Below, one piece after another: positions 1 to 12,606 of a DNA stretch of 64,000 bases; position 1 is the stretch's first letter; every line of letters begins with the position of its first letter. The notes under the pieces are model-generated. The model was not told where the DNA came from. It did not search any database and worked only from the letters and a program-made list of their open reading frames with translations. Both the position numbers and the translations under genes were made by a program. The DNA lies in NCBI RefSeq assembly GCF_003597395.2, contig NC_133782.1:6124965-6188964 (forward strand), read 5' to 3'. Origin of the DNA: Chelonoidis abingdonii. Its lineage: Eukaryota > Chordata > Testudines > Testudinidae.

Positions 1-979
1 ATCTCTTGACTGGTCCTGACATTCTCCCACAGTGCAGCACTTAGTTCACTGCTTCCTTGAGTTGTGATTGGCATTCACAGGGTCTGGCACCCTCCTCTGA
101 TTCCACCTAGACTGGTGGGGTAAAGAGAGGATGAGGCCCTGGGGCAGCGACGTTAATTTTTATTGTCATGGTTTTCAGTCAGAAATTAAACAGAGCACAC
201 GTCTCTCTCTGGGAGCTTGAATGAGGCAAAGCCTCCCCTTCTGTGTCTCTTCAAATATTGAGACCGGGTAATTGCTTGCAGTAGGAGGGAAATGGCAACC
301 CAAGGTAGATGTTGATGAAAAGAACAGTCACTGCAGCCTTCCCTGCAAGTGGACACATCCTGACAGTCATGACACCGGGGACACACTGCTCCCAGCCTGA
401 AATCCATGCTTGCCTTTGTGAAATCGGATAACAGCATCTCTCAGTCTGATAGCAGAGACATGTCAGTAGGCAGGACTGCCACAGCCCCAGTGAGTTCTCT
501 TGCATCTTCAAGAGGAGAGCAGCAGAAAAGTTTGTTTCCAGACAACTGGTTTGGATGCCCAGGCATCTTCCATAGCTCTGACGCCGGGGTATACAGCTTA
601 CTTAAGACCTGAGGCGTGACCCATCCTATCAGAGGCCTGCGGATAAGTTTGACTTCCTAGCTTTGCCGATATCAGACCTATAGGAGAAACTGCTTGTGTA
701 TGTAACAGCTCTGCCTGCATCCTGAACTGACCCTGCAGCTCACCCTGGATAGAGGGGCAGTCTAGGACTGCCAAGAGCCCAGCTGGCAGTGCCATCGTGC
801 TGTCACACGGCCTGTCTGGGGCCCCATACACAACAGGCAGGGCTGCAGAGGCTTCTCCTGGCAGTTGGGAGGGGCTGTGGTGCCTGCTATTCAGGCAGCC
901 TTTCTGCTGCCCCTGCTGAATCCAGGAGAAGGAGGAGGCAATCAGCAGGGACTGAAGGGGAAGGGCTCAAGGAGTGTCA

Positions 980-1320
980 CCATGCTCTCCCAGCCAGCCC
1001 CCACCCACTCCCCTCAGCCTCCATCTGTCCCCAGTCAGCCCCCCAGCCACGCCTCATACAGCCCTCACCTCTAATCCAGGCCCGAACCCCACACAGCGCC
1101 CAGCCCACTCCTCACCCACCAGCCAGTCCCCACACAGCGCTCTTCCCTCCCCCCCCACGCACCTTGCAAACAGCCCTCAGCCCCATCCTTCCCCTTGCAA
1201 TCCCCAGACGCTGTTACTTCCCATACAGCTCTCAGCACCTACCCACCAGCCATCCTCTATGCAGCCCCCAGCTGATGCTCTGATCCTCAATCCCCAGAAA
1301 GCCAGCAGCACCCCAGCCAT
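980..1320. repeat. C-rich low-complexity tract
   Basis: The + strand is dominated by short irregular units of the type CCCAGCC, CCCTCA and CCCACAC, with few G runs. The bias creates proline- and serine-rich open frames on both strands, up to about 208 codons on +, that look like neither KCNQ2 nor any family I know. It is best read as degenerate simple sequence inside an intron. Confidence 0.6.
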
Positions 1321-3265
1321 ATGGCCAGGCAGCAAACAGGCCAGATCCCTCTCCCCGCAACTCACATCACTTGCAATTTCTCCCAAAGGGGGAAAATTCA
1401 GATTTCCAGGTGCACTGCCCCTCTCTCCCTCCATAAGTAGCTCCACACACCTGGGAAAGACTGTAGAGCTGCAAGAAATAAATCTGATTTGCTTGGCCAC
1501 AGGGCAGCGACCAGATTTGAATGGCATCCGTGTCAGTTTGGCATGGTTTAAATGGAATGACCTCTTGCTAATACTAAGGCAGCACTTGAAGCTTAAATGA
1601 CCCCAGTTAGAGTGGGGAAAGCTGGAAAGTGGCATTCCCTTCAGGATGGGACTTGCAGGTGCACTGAAATTCCCTAGGAAAATCCTGGAAGTCCTCAGAG
1701 TGAGGCATGACCAGGCAGCATGTGCATCTCTGTCATTTTAATGTGCTTACCTGGAGCTACACAGGACGGTCTGTGATGCTGAATAAATCAACCGAGTTAG
1801 TTTTACAGAAGGAATTGATTGATGGTGCCAGCCGTTGTCTTGTCATTCTCACTGTTGGGCATTGAGACGGCTCACGGATTTCTTATTTACCCCACTAGAG
1901 AATAGCATGGTACAGTATTGGAACGGGAGGTCTGTTACCCTGGGGAGGAACTGTCAGACAGTAGAGCTGCCTATTAGAAATCTAAATCTGTTTCTCTTCA
2001 CCCTGATTATTGGTGCATGTTGGAATCCTAGGAGACAATCCAGATATGTTTCCTAGGGTGGGTGGGCCTGTCAGAAACCCTGCAGCCAGTCTGTTGATCC
2101 ATTTTCAAAGTCCACTGGAACTCACATTGCTATTATGGTCAGCAAGTTTTGCACCAGATTCATTCCCTATGTTTATTTCTTTTAGCTGAAGACATTTATG
2201 AACAATCTTCAGTGTTTTATTTAAACAACCTGTTTCCCAATAGCATTGCACTCATTCATTAAGTCTCTCCCTCCCGTCTCCTTACCTTTAATTGAGGATA
2301 AATAATTGAGGATAAATAATTCCTACTGAAGTCAGTTCTCAGCGAGGGTGAGGGCATTGGATCTGATCCAAAGTCCGTTGTGGTCTGTGGCAGCACAGCC
2401 ATTGGTTTCGGTGGGCTGTGGATCAGGCCTGGAGGCTGTTTGAAAGAATAAGCCTATGGTCAGAGCCAGACATACAGTGAAACCCTTTTCAATGACTATT
2501 TGCTGAAGCAATTGACCTGTTAAAATTGTTGCGTCACGTGGACCAAAAGCTGAAATTCAGGTGGAACGCTAATCTGGTCAGTTAAATGAAGATGTTTTGG
2601 ATGCATTGAATTGAAATTTAGCCTATGAGAGAGTAAGGCCATCTTAAATAAAAAACCCCTCAAGGATGAGTTACTCATGGTGGGTGGGGGTAGGGGGTTG
2701 ATGCAAGTCAATTAAGCACCGTTTGAGGGACAACTGCATGAGCTGTGGTCTCTGGAGGAGATGTCACCACTAGTCCTGCACAGGCTGGCTCAGAGGGTGG
2801 AGCTGGAAGTGACTAAGGGTTGGGGACATTTGAATATGTGGGTTCACTGGCTATCACACCCCTCACAAATGATGGCCATTATTGAATCCCTGGGGCTGAA
2901 GCCCAATACATTTTCCCTGCGTTGGGGAGGGTAGATTTTGTCTCCAATTCACTTTCCTCTCCCACTGAATTTCACCTGCATAAACCCTGATTATTGTGCT
3001 GTGTGCAGGTACAGTGAATGTCACCCAAAAGGTCAAAAGAAAACCGTGTCCCATCAATATGTTACATATGGCCTAAGCCACATAGTTTGGAGCCAGATCT
3101 GAATGTGGAACAAGATCTGATGAACTTCCCCAAATGGCAGGTCTGCATGTCTAGGGATTTGGTATGCACCTTGTTAGTGCTTAACAGGTTTCGATTGTAC
3201 TACAATTTTTAAATATAGCAATACTGTCATTACTATGAAGTCCCACATAACACCATATCCAGGGG

Positions 3266-3440
3266 AGTATGTGTGATTGGGAGGTTATAGACATGGAACT
3301 GGGAGCCAGGACAGCAGAGTTCTGTTCTCAGCGCTATCTCTGGCTTGTGGTGCGATCTTGGAAAAGTCACTTACTGTAACCTCTTCATAACAAAATCTCC
3401 GACTGTAAATAGGGATTATAAACCTGGCCTCAGATGGGTG
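3266..3440 (+). repeat. MIR-like SINE
   Basis: The sequence resembles the MIR core: a stretch reading approximately gggagccaggacagcagagt, then a region about an unfinished 'cttggaaaagtcactta' and a 'taaatagggattataa' segment, in the order of a MIR consensus. It is diverged and has no visible target duplication. The copy lies in intron sequence in the same orientation as the gene. Confidence 0.65.
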
Positions 3441-3640
3441 TCGGCAGTATTAATAAATGTTTGTAAACCATCAGAGATCCTCTTATTATAGTTGCTAAAT
3501 TGACACGTTCAAAGGTGTGCTATTTAACCAACATTACCATGATATAAATGAACCACCAAAGTGCTGCTGCATAATGTGCCCGACACGTTGGATAAAACAC
3601 CATGCCAGCAAAGCGTCATTTGTGCAAGGGATGAGCCCTG

Positions 3641-4021
3641 GCACCTCTGGGCCTGGCAGTTCAGAGCCCCAGCACCTCTGGGCCTGGCAGTTCATAGCCT
3701 CCCCCGCTGCCCCCAGCACCTCTGGGCCTGGCAGTTCGTAGCCTCCCCCCCTGCCCCCAGCACCTCTGGGCCTGGCAGTTCCTAGCCCCGGCACCTCTGG
3801 GCCTGGCAGTTCGTAGCCTCCGCCCCCAGCACCTATGGGCCTGGCAGTTCCTAGCCCCCCCCAGCACCTCTGGGCCTGGCGGTTCATAGCCCCAGCACCG
3901 CTGGGCCTGACAATTAATAGCCCCCTGGCACCTTTGGGCCTGGCAGTTCATAGTCGTCTCGTCCCGTCCCCACCCCGGGCACCTCTGGGCTGGGCAGTTC
4001 AGAGCCCCCTGGTGCCTCTGG
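3641..4021. repeat. Intronic minisatellite, about ten copies
   Basis: Ten copies of a core close to GCACCTCTGGGCCTGGCAGT begin near 3641, 3672, 3716, 3760, 3791, 3829, 3864, 3895, 3928 and 3979, with a partial eleventh near 4012. Spacing varies from 31 to 51 bases because the C-rich spacer between cores changes in length. Copies differ by a few substitutions, for example CACCGCTGGGCCTGACAATT near 3896. Frames through the array on the - strand give repetitive ELPGPEV-type peptides that are artefacts of the repeat. Confidence 0.9.
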
Positions 4022-5667
4022 CCACATCAGTTATTAAAGTTAACAAAATTGCTTGTGCCCTGGCACCTCTTTCATTACAAATTGAACACTGGGTGTCAGT
4101 GTCACTTATCCGATGTGGTACATCCTCTGAAATTCTCCTGGATGCTGCACAGAAACATCAGTAGCCTTCCACAGTGAATGATTTAATGTATGGGGTTCAC
4201 TTTATAATGTATCACCTCCCATGTCAATATCCCTTGAAATCTGTTAGGCTAAGCTCAGTAGAAATTGGTTTTTTTCCTCCTTAAAAAAAAGAGATGGGGG
4301 GTTAACTTTATATTCTGGCTGTAGCTTTCATCACACACAGAGGCACAGTGTCTATTCTGTCCTCTTCTACACACTTCCCTAAGGAATTCATACGTTATTT
4401 CAAACTGGCGAATGAAATAAAAATGTAAGTCACTGATGGCATGCCACATGGCCTGAAATGACACAGGACAGCCCTGCTGTGGGTTACCTCTGCTGTAATC
4501 TAGCAGATGCATAAGTCTGCTTTGGAAGTGGGTATGAGGAAGTGGGTATTTCCTCCGTGTGGTAAGTTGTGTTGACTGGTACCTTGGCACAAAGCAGGTA
4601 GGTTGGCATTGACACATCTTTTGCTCACATTGTACTGCTTATTCCTCAAGAGGTAGCTGTCAGCAGGAGCCCTGTGACACGGGTGTACATGTCTTCTCGT
4701 TGTTGCTCCCATAAAGGATGGATTGTTTCATACTGGACAATTATTACGTACGCCTTGGGGGAACATCAGATTTCTCATTGCAATGACCTACTGCAGTAGA
4801 GTTAGACCCACTTCTTTTGAGAGGATATTTTATTCCCTAAGAAAATCTGAAATTGAACCCTTACACTCAAAGTATGTCAATACCAAAGTTCAAATAAATA
4901 AAACGTGTCAAACATATGGATACATGCCAATATTGAGTCTGCATAGAAAAGCACATTGTAATGGGCATTTAATGTACATGCTTATACACCCAGACGGCAG
5001 AAACTTTTGTGTAAATTTGTAACCAGATTTGTTTAAAAGGACTGTGTCCATCACCACCAGTTATAACGATACCCAGCTCTCGACTGCGTTATTATCCCTG
5101 ATGGGAATGCTCTCCCTGTGTATTGGCATTCAGAGAATATAAATCAATGGCCGCTACAGATATGCTTATGGTATGGAATTAGTGTAGGTCCTCTGAACCT
5201 CATTCTCAGATACATTGAACCCAGGAGCTATGCTTCTGGAGAAGTACCTCATTAGGCAGCATTTCAGAGTGAGGAGATCATGTGATTCCAGGAAGAGCCC
5301 CCAACTTTTTGCTGACAGAGTGTAACAATTCCCCCAGGGAATGTCTGCAAAAGGTTGGAGGTTTCTGCAGTTTTGCCTCAATCTCTTTTGCCCACCTTTG
5401 CTTTCTGAGCAAACACTAGACTAGCCATTATTGAAGGTGATATGGATATGCAGCAATTTGTAGTCCTACTGAGGTTGGGAATGCCGGAGCCAATTCAGAT
5501 TTGCCAGCCACCTGTAAGCCTGCTTCACAGTACACCTGCTCATTGAAATACAGGTAGCTCACATGCTAATTTTCTGTCTTCTGTTTCTTTTCTCTCTCCC
5601 TCCACCCCTTTTGCTGTTTTTCTTTCTCTGACCCCTTTTGTTTTCTTTGGTGAAAACACTTGAAAAG

Positions 5668-5697
5668 CTCGCAAACGCAAACCTATGGTGCCTCCAG
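5668..5697 (+). CDS. KCNQ2: KCNQ2 30-nt microexon (SQTQTYGAS)
   Basis: This microexon encodes (S)-S-Q-T-Q-T-Y-G-A-S, matching the linker segment found in human KCNQ2 just before the LIPPLN block. The acceptor is gaaaag at 5662-5667, preceded by a long pyrimidine tract, and the donor is gtatga from 5698. It enters and leaves in phase 2: the first base completes a serine begun by AG in the missing upstream exon, and the terminal AG is completed by the A at 10799 to give arginine. It lies in the cytoplasmic linker between helices A and B. At 30 nt it has the same length as I recall for the human exon. Confidence 0.92.
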
Positions 5698-7054
5698 GTA
5701 TGAATTGCATGTGAATCTGAAACCATGTGTTATGTCACTCCTCCTTCGTCTGGGACCGTAACATGCTAAGCCTGTAATACAACCAAACACCCGTTTTTTG
5801 GTTGTTTTTTTTTTTAAAAAAAGCTCAAATATCAACCTCCCTGCTCAGCTGTCTGTAGGCTAATTCCATGCATCTTCATCAACAGTCTAACTGGTGGTTT
5901 GCACAAGAGTTGGGAAACTGTACATCTAAGTGGCAATGCCAGGAAGGAGAACAGGAGGTTTCTCAATGAGATTGGTTTTCTTAGGTCAGATTATGAACAT
6001 CTTCAAATTCACAGGACAGTTAACAAGAAAGCTCCCTGTTCTTTTCTGCCCTTTTCCCAACCTTTTTTTCTTATTTCCATCTCTCAACGTTTCCTTTCCA
6101 ACCCTCTCTTATCCCAATCCACTCTTTGTTGTAGCAGCTGTGGCCACTAGCTACCAGTGAAGATATGTTAAACCGAAATGACTGTTTTTGACCTGACAGC
6201 CTGTGCTGGTTTTTGAAAGGGCAGTTTAACCTCGGCAAGGTTTATGAGAGTTATTGGCAATTCAGTAGGTGGCGCTTTTCCCTCTGAGTCAGAGCTAGAG
6301 CTGAGTGAACTGTTTGCAATAAATAATTCATTCAGTGAGTCTAACCTTTTGAGGTTGTTCAGGTTGAAAAGATCTATATATAATACATGTAAAAGGTTTA
6401 TTATGAATAAATATGATAACAGCAGGTACAGGGTTGTAGATGTACTTCACTGCGACACAGAATGGAAGCTCGGTTTGAAAATCAGGCCTTTACTCTCGTA
6501 TAGTTAAAGACAAAAAACTGGCCTCTTGTTTGCAGTTCATAAAATAAAGATATTTACAAACTTCCCGAAGTTGGAAAATTTATGAAGAGCTGTTCAGGTC
6601 AGAGCCACAAAGTCATACTCAGAAAATAGTTTATTTTACAGGACACATACTTCACCTCAATTGTTATATTTTAGCCATTTGTATACAGACCTACTACTCT
6701 ACAATTACAAACCAACTGCCTGGTTATTTTTATCTTGAATGCCATATAGGCTATTGTCTTCGTTGGAATAAGGATCAGGCCCCAATAGCTACAGTACATA
6801 ACAATTTTGCAGAGACTAAGTGGAATTTAAATAAGAAAACCCTATTCAAGTTACTGGGCTCAAACTTCCGCCAGCCTCAAATTGGCCCTTCAACTTTGCA
6901 TGTGCACTTTTGCCTACCCTGACAACAGTGACCAGAGTACCCATATTTCAGTGCAGAATGAGTCTATACATTTTTGCAAGCAGAATCAGTTGCATACGCA
7001 AACATGGGCATGCAAAAATGAGGGACTGCAGCTGAAAGTTAATGTGCATACAAT

Positions 7055-7113
7055 GCCAGATCCTCAGCTGGTGTAAATCAGCATAGCTCTATCAACACCA
7101 ACAAAGATCTGGC
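7055..7113. repeat. Short foldback interspersed repeat
   Basis: The element starts with GCCAGATCCTCAGCTGGTGT and ends with AAGATCTGGC, so its termini are inverted repeats around a 'catagctct' centre. It resembles a family of palindromic elements I recognise as common in reptile genomes, but here the right arm is eroded. No target duplication is clear. Confidence 0.5.
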
Positions 7114-7126
7114 TCATAGCGCCCAA

Positions 7127-7206
7127 TTCTAAAAGCCTTACTCACATGAGTAATTCCGTTGAAGTCAATGGGACTGATTATGTGAGTAAAAGCTGTAAGA
7201 CGGGGT
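7127..7206. repeat. Foldback repeat centred on TGAAGTCAATGGGA
   Basis: The stretch reads 'ttactcacatgagtaa', then 'gttgaagtcaatgggact', then 'tatgtgagtaaaa': inverted arms around a near-palindromic GAAGTCAATGGGA centre. The same centre motif recurs elsewhere in the window. It is probably a non-autonomous DNA-transposon remnant. Confidence 0.45.
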
Positions 7207-7440
7207 TCCTCATTATCAATTTTGTGTATATCATTCTCTGTCCCATAAAGACAAAACCACAATGCAAAGGAGGGTTCACTGCAAGTGTGGGTTCCTCTCA
7301 GAGACAGGACTTGCTGCATCTTGGGCCTCTTATGGTACCAGGCTGTCCACCCAGCTCTGACATCCACTTCTTCTCATCTGTCTGTTGCTCAGTCTTTCTC
7401 ACTCCCTGGGGCTGCATTATGAAATAATGACTATCAGTTC

Positions 7441-7462
7441 TGTGTGTGTGTGTGTGTGCGTG
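7441..7462. repeat. (TG)n microsatellite
   Basis: About nine TG dinucleotides followed by an interrupted CGTG run, inside the KCNQ2 intron. Confidence 0.9.
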
Positions 7463-8146
7463 CACACTGCCTTGTCCAGCTGTCTTCCCCGTGTTGTGTT
7501 TTGCGATGATATCGTATTTTTTTTTTGTGGAGGGTTTTGAGGCATGAGAACCCTACCTCCCTGGCTCTGTTATGCTTGAATATTTGTGCTTCCAGCAACA
7601 GTAATTTTGTGCTCTTTTGCTGGGGTTAGGGAATGCCTGATGTTAGTGTTGTGTTTCTTGTGATGTATCAACAAGAGCAGGGTGGTCAATTTGATGAGAA
7701 AGATGAGATGATTCACTCTGGAGCCACAAGTACAAACCAATGGAGCCTGTGCAGCGAGCAGGAGTTCTAACAGTTGCTGTGCTGGGTACCATGAGCTCTG
7801 TGTGGTGCATGCATCCTCTTGCTTTGCTGGTCTTTAAACATGCATCCTTCAAGCAAGTGAAATGAATGTTTGGATAAGAGAGAGAAAATGTCAAACACCA
7901 CAATCTCAGGTTCTTTTCCACATCCTAGCACAGAACACAACACTCTACTTCACACACAATTCTCTTCCACTTGAGCACATTCAGGGGACCTCTGTACTGC
8001 AGCTGGGCGTGTGCCTGCCAACCTGGGTGGACAGACCCACTCTAGCTCAGCTTGAGCTGTGCACGAAAAATAGCAATGTGGGACTTTGCAGCTCTGGCAG
8101 TAGTGTGGTCTAGCAGCCTGAGTACAATCCTGCCTGACCCCTGGGT

Positions 8147-8419
8147 CAAGGGTCCCCAACGTGGTGCCCACGGATTCCATGGTGCCTGTGGGGGCGTTTA
8201 AATGCACCGGTGTCCTGGCCAGCAATCAAGCATCGAGCGGCAGCCAGCAAATCCCTTGTCCCGCGCCGCTCACCACAGCCCCCATTAGCCCGGAGCAGCA
8301 AACTGCGGCCAGTGGGAGCCGCGATCGGCCAAACCTGCAGACCCGGCAGGTAAACACACCAGCCTGGCCGGCCAGGGACTTTCCCTGAACAAGTGGCAGC
8401 CCCAGTTTGAGAACCACTG
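8147..8419. mobile_element. hAT-type non-autonomous element, mismatched termini
   Basis: The left end is CAAGGGTCCCCAACGTGGTG and the right end, read on the - strand, is CAGTGGTTCTCAAACTGGGG; about 13 of 20 positions agree. Flanking 8-mers are ccctgggt (8139-8146) and ctttaggt (8420-8427), sharing 5 of 8 bases, which would be a decayed hAT target duplication. The inner part (about 8265-8370) closely resembles the core of the element at 14501-14847, including an 'actgcggccagtgggagccg' stretch, although the ends differ. There is no transposase. Confidence 0.65.
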
Positions 8420-9280
8420 CTTTAGGTGGGAAAAAAAACTGGCTGATCATAAGCTGCATGTAAAGGAAGCCAGGCCAAATTTTGAGGCCCTATTTTTATG
8501 TCAACCTCTTTAGAAACTTTATGATCACCTCCATTTTGTGCACACAATAACCCAACTGTTACATTCACTGAGTAGATCGTTGTGCTTTTAAATGTGAGTT
8601 TTATACATGCAGCACACATGCTCTTGTAATTGTGTGTTCAGTCAAGCAAGACCACTGAAAATGCTGAAGAACCCTGTTCATAATTATGCCCTGCTTTGTT
8701 CCAGGATTGACTGAGCAGGTGCATAAGAAATGTGGACCACTGTCTATGACCAGTGTGATAGCTTATCTGGGAAGGACAGGTGCATCCAATCCATGTGGAA
8801 CATCTAAGTGCTGTAATGCTTCTTGCCCTGTAATGAGTAGACATCAGCCCTGCAACTGCTGACAGCTAATGCAGAATCTCCTTTACTTGAAGTGTCGAGC
8901 CCAGTTTTAGATCTGAACTGCTGGGCCATATCATGCCCATGCAGGAGACACCTCACGGTTCTTGCTCTTTTTGCCAGGAGTCTGGATGTGTCACAGAAAT
9001 GGCCATCTGAGAGAACATGGTGGAGGAAGGTGCAGCTTTCTTCAATGCTCTGCCCTCCTTAGTTGTTAACTGCACTGATGTTCTGATGTTAGGAACTGCC
9101 CTCCCCTACATGCTGTGAGTGGTACATTTGTAAGGAACCCAGACAGCTGCCATGTAGGAGGTGCTGTATATGTTGAGGAGGGGGCAGCAGTCCAGAGTGG
9201 GTGACTGTCCTTTGAATGAGTATAAATTCCTTGATGTGATGCCTTTGAATGCCAAGAGCTGCTAAGGGTCTGGCTAGCTG

Positions 9281-9487
9281 GGGCTTGCCTACACTGCCAC
9301 CTAAGCCAAGGTAACTTATGTTGTTCAGGGGTGTGACGCGCTTCTGCCAACAGAGCTTCCACCTCTCATTGAAGTGGAGTAATTATGTCAACAGGAGAGC
9401 ACTCACCTAGCGACATAGGGCATCTTCACTAGATGTGTTTTGTCAGCGCAGCTGCACCAGTGTAGCGTGATAGTGAAGACAAGCTCT
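9281..9487. mobile_element. Foldback (MITE-like) DNA element
   Basis: Terminal sequences GGGCTTGCCTACACT on the left and GAGCTTGTCTTCACT on the right (- strand reading) match at 12 of 15 positions. Internal text such as 'aagccaaggtaacttatgtt' and 'cacctagcgacata' fits a family of short palindromic DNA elements that I associate with reptile genomes. No coding capacity and no convincing target duplication. Confidence 0.55.
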
Positions 9488-10739
9488 TACACCCATTCCA
9501 GGCTTAGCTAGCTAGGATCTAGGCCCATTTATTTCAGACAAGAGTATAAATACTTTGAGACTTGTCACAGGCAGGACGGAGGTTTATCTGTGCTGATTTC
9601 ATGCCCTCTGGGAAGACATGCTGGAAGGAGCAGTTTCAGATATGACAAGGGCACACCAGGGTTGTGCAAATAAGTCTCAATAAGCATCTGGATTAATCCC
9701 ATCAGTCCCTGACCCTGAGCACAGAGTCCCTGAGCAGACACTTGAGTGGATGCTGCTCTTTCCAGCCAAGTGTGTCTTTTACGGAGATGAATCCCATCTC
9801 TCGACATTTCCAGTCTGCTTCTCTCGCAGTTGAGAACTTGACTGTGAATATCAGTGTAAAACATTTATAGAGCCATCCTCAATCCCTGCAGGTTTCATGA
9901 ATTCACAGTAGCACTCTTTCTGCCCTTTACATAAACGTCTCTCCGACACTTCTGCCAGCTGACATAAGTGTGGGCAGCACAGTTAATACCTGCCGTGCCA
10001 TTGCAACTCAGTGGGTTTTATGTTGTTAGAAAGATAAAGTCAGAGAGGCAGAATTTTTCATGAACCAATGGATGCTCAGGGTGGTAGGGTCAGTCTCTTT
10101 CTCTGTAAGTTTCAGATCTCAGATGAGGAGGAAACCTCAGTTCTACCCTAAGATACAAGGCGTATCATACATTTATTTTGTCTTCACCAGGACTGGACAC
10201 ATGAAGTATGAATCAAACATTCAACCAAATTCAAAGCTGGACCGAGCATTTGTTTAAAGTTTTCAAAACTGCTGCATTTCCTTGGATACTTACAGCCTCT
10301 GGGAGCCTGTCTCCCCTCACACTGTAAGGTTCTTACCCCCAATTTCTGGAGTTCTGCCCCCTGGCAACAGGACCACACAACACTGTGCTTTGAGTTCTGC
10401 CAGTCGTAGTCTCTGGGGCCTGCATGGAACCTCTAACAAAGTAGGACCAACTGCTAAACAACATGCTATAAACACCTGCCTTGCCAAACGTAACAGTACC
10501 GTATAGGAACGCTGGCCACTGCTCAACTTCAGAGAGTTTAGAGATACAAGAACGCCAACGAAATTTCTCTCTCTTTCTCTCACTCTCCTGCTATCTCTCC
10601 TGCACCTACCTTTGGGCACTTTGAAAAGTGCCCTTAGAGGTCCAATCCCTGTTCGTTCTCCCCAAGCCACCCAGTGTTTGCAAACCCCGACATGAAGCTC
10701 AGGTTGGTTGAAAGTAGGTGGGTGGGGAAGTTCCCGTGA

Positions 10740-11039
<300 letters not shown>

Positions 11040-11185
11040 TGATGCTTGTAAATGCCTTTGCTAGACCCTTTCCTGCATCATCTTCTATTAAACATTGTCT
11101 GGATGTTCAGCTGACAACAGAAAGAAATATGTCACAAGGTAAAGCCTGGAGTTGATTCCTGTAGTTGATGTAGATAAGAGATACA

Positions 11186-11280
11186 GGGCCTGATTCTCCT
11201 CTCACATATACCAGGATAACTCCACCGATTTGGGTGTAGTTACACCCAGTTTTCACTGGTGTGAGAGGAGTGTCAAGCCC
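11186..11280. repeat. Palindromic interspersed element
   Basis: The left arm GGGCCTGATTCTCCTCTCAC pairs with the right arm, which on the - strand reads GGGCTTGACACTCCTCTCAC (17 of 20 identical). The centre holds 'ccaggataactccaccgatt'. It is typical of very short foldback DNA elements; no target duplication was assigned. Confidence 0.6.
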
Positions 11281-12580
11281 AGCCTGGGGTCAGAGTCCTT
11301 ACTTAGCATGCTGCTCTTTCTGCAGCCCAATAAATCCCCCACCTCCGCTGCTCCCTCAGAACCAATAAGGTTGAATTAGTAACCCAGAAATGGAAGGGAT
11401 GTTCACTGGGGTCTGTCTTCCCCCAGCCACAAAGCTTGGATGCTATTTGCAGATTTATTTTTCTTTCTTTAACTAGCCAGGTGAAAAACACTAGCCAATG
11501 AATATTAATCAATGTAAATCAGAAGCATCCAACTCATTTTTGATAGGCCCTCTATGATAAATTAGAAATGACCACACCTGGAAGGACTGTCCCACTGCAA
11601 TTTATATCTTCAGAGTGAGTTTGTGGGGGGGAGGGTCCCCTTGTAATTTTTTTTTTAAATAAGGCTCCCTACCCCGATGGACTGTGATCCCCTACGGAGG
11701 AGGGGTCCCAGGAAGGTAGAGTACTGCGCTTACTGAGAGTGGTTCCCGCTTTGGCTACCTGGCCAGACTGAGCAAAGTGCTGAAGGAGGTTGGGGCTTTT
11801 CAAGACCTCTGGAGTTATCTCATGTTTCAGAAAATTTGCTAAAGCGTCAGGAGCTTAACACACCCGACTAAAGGACTTTATGATTTGGATATTTAATCCC
11901 ATGATTGGGCGTGGCTCCTGGCTTGTTTGTAAATGGCCCCTGTGTTATGCTCCCCCAGGCGTTGTATCATGGCTGCTCTCCTTCTACTTGGGAATTTAGA
12001 TGGGACTCTCTTCAGAACTCATCAATACCACTTTTTAACTACCTAAAATGGTCACGGCTGAGTAGAGCCAGGTCCAGGAGATCTGCATTTGTATTTCCAT
12101 TAGCATTTTAGGAAATCTGTCCCTGGATTTGCAGCAGAACTTCCCCAGAGCAATCTGGTGTTCTGGCTCATGCAAATCCCCACTCACTGGGGCACGTGCG
12201 TTGTTCCCTCTCTCCCAAGGACCAAGTGAGCTGCCTCTGCAGCATTCTCAATCCCTGCCAGCATGGAGAATGGGAGATGGGGACCAGAAATCAAATGAAG
12301 CGCTCCTGGGTGGAAATGCAAAGAACAGCCACTAGGCGACCAGGCCATTTTTCGTTATTTTTTTGTTGGGAGAGAGAAATTCCTGAATATCATATGAACC
12401 CTGGGTGAGTTTTTCAGCCTGGCCTTAGCTTGGCCTCTGGTTTTGTGCTTGAAATTGTAGAGATGCCATATAGTTCAATTTGTCCTCTATGCCCTTGATT
12501 TACTGGGGCAATCGGGTATTTAAACATCTAAATGACATGCAGCAACTGCATCCCCAAATTGCCAGAGTTTGAAAACATGG

Positions 12581-12606
12581 CTCCTCTCTCTCTCTCTCTC
12601 TCTCTC
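12581..12606. repeat. (CT)n microsatellite
   Basis: A run of CT dinucleotides with one CCT interruption at the start. The complementary GA run produces an ERERER-like open frame on the - strand that is not a gene. Confidence 0.9.

Larger units (their letters stand above)
1..5667 (+). other. KCNQ2: KCNQ2 intron (partial, upstream of first visible exon)
   Basis: This non-coding stretch should be the 3' part of the intron before the 30-nt exon at 5668. It contains a C-rich low-complexity tract (about 980-1320), a short tandem duplication (about 2292-2321), a MIR-like SINE (about 3266-3440) and a minisatellite (3641-4021). Its 3' end has a long pyrimidine tract (about 5575-5648) before the acceptor AG at 5666-5667. 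No exon for helix A or for the segment just before the microexon was found. Open frames here show no recognisable protein. Confidence 0.7.

Noticed and set aside
974..1600. Proline/serine-rich open frame of 208 codons on +
   Set aside because: It arises from the C-rich low-complexity tract, overlaps long frames on both strands and has no recognisable domain or splice logic.
3534..3951. Repetitive ELPGPEV-type open frames on -
   Set aside because: They are translations of the minisatellite; spacer length changes shift the frame between copies, so no protein is maintained.
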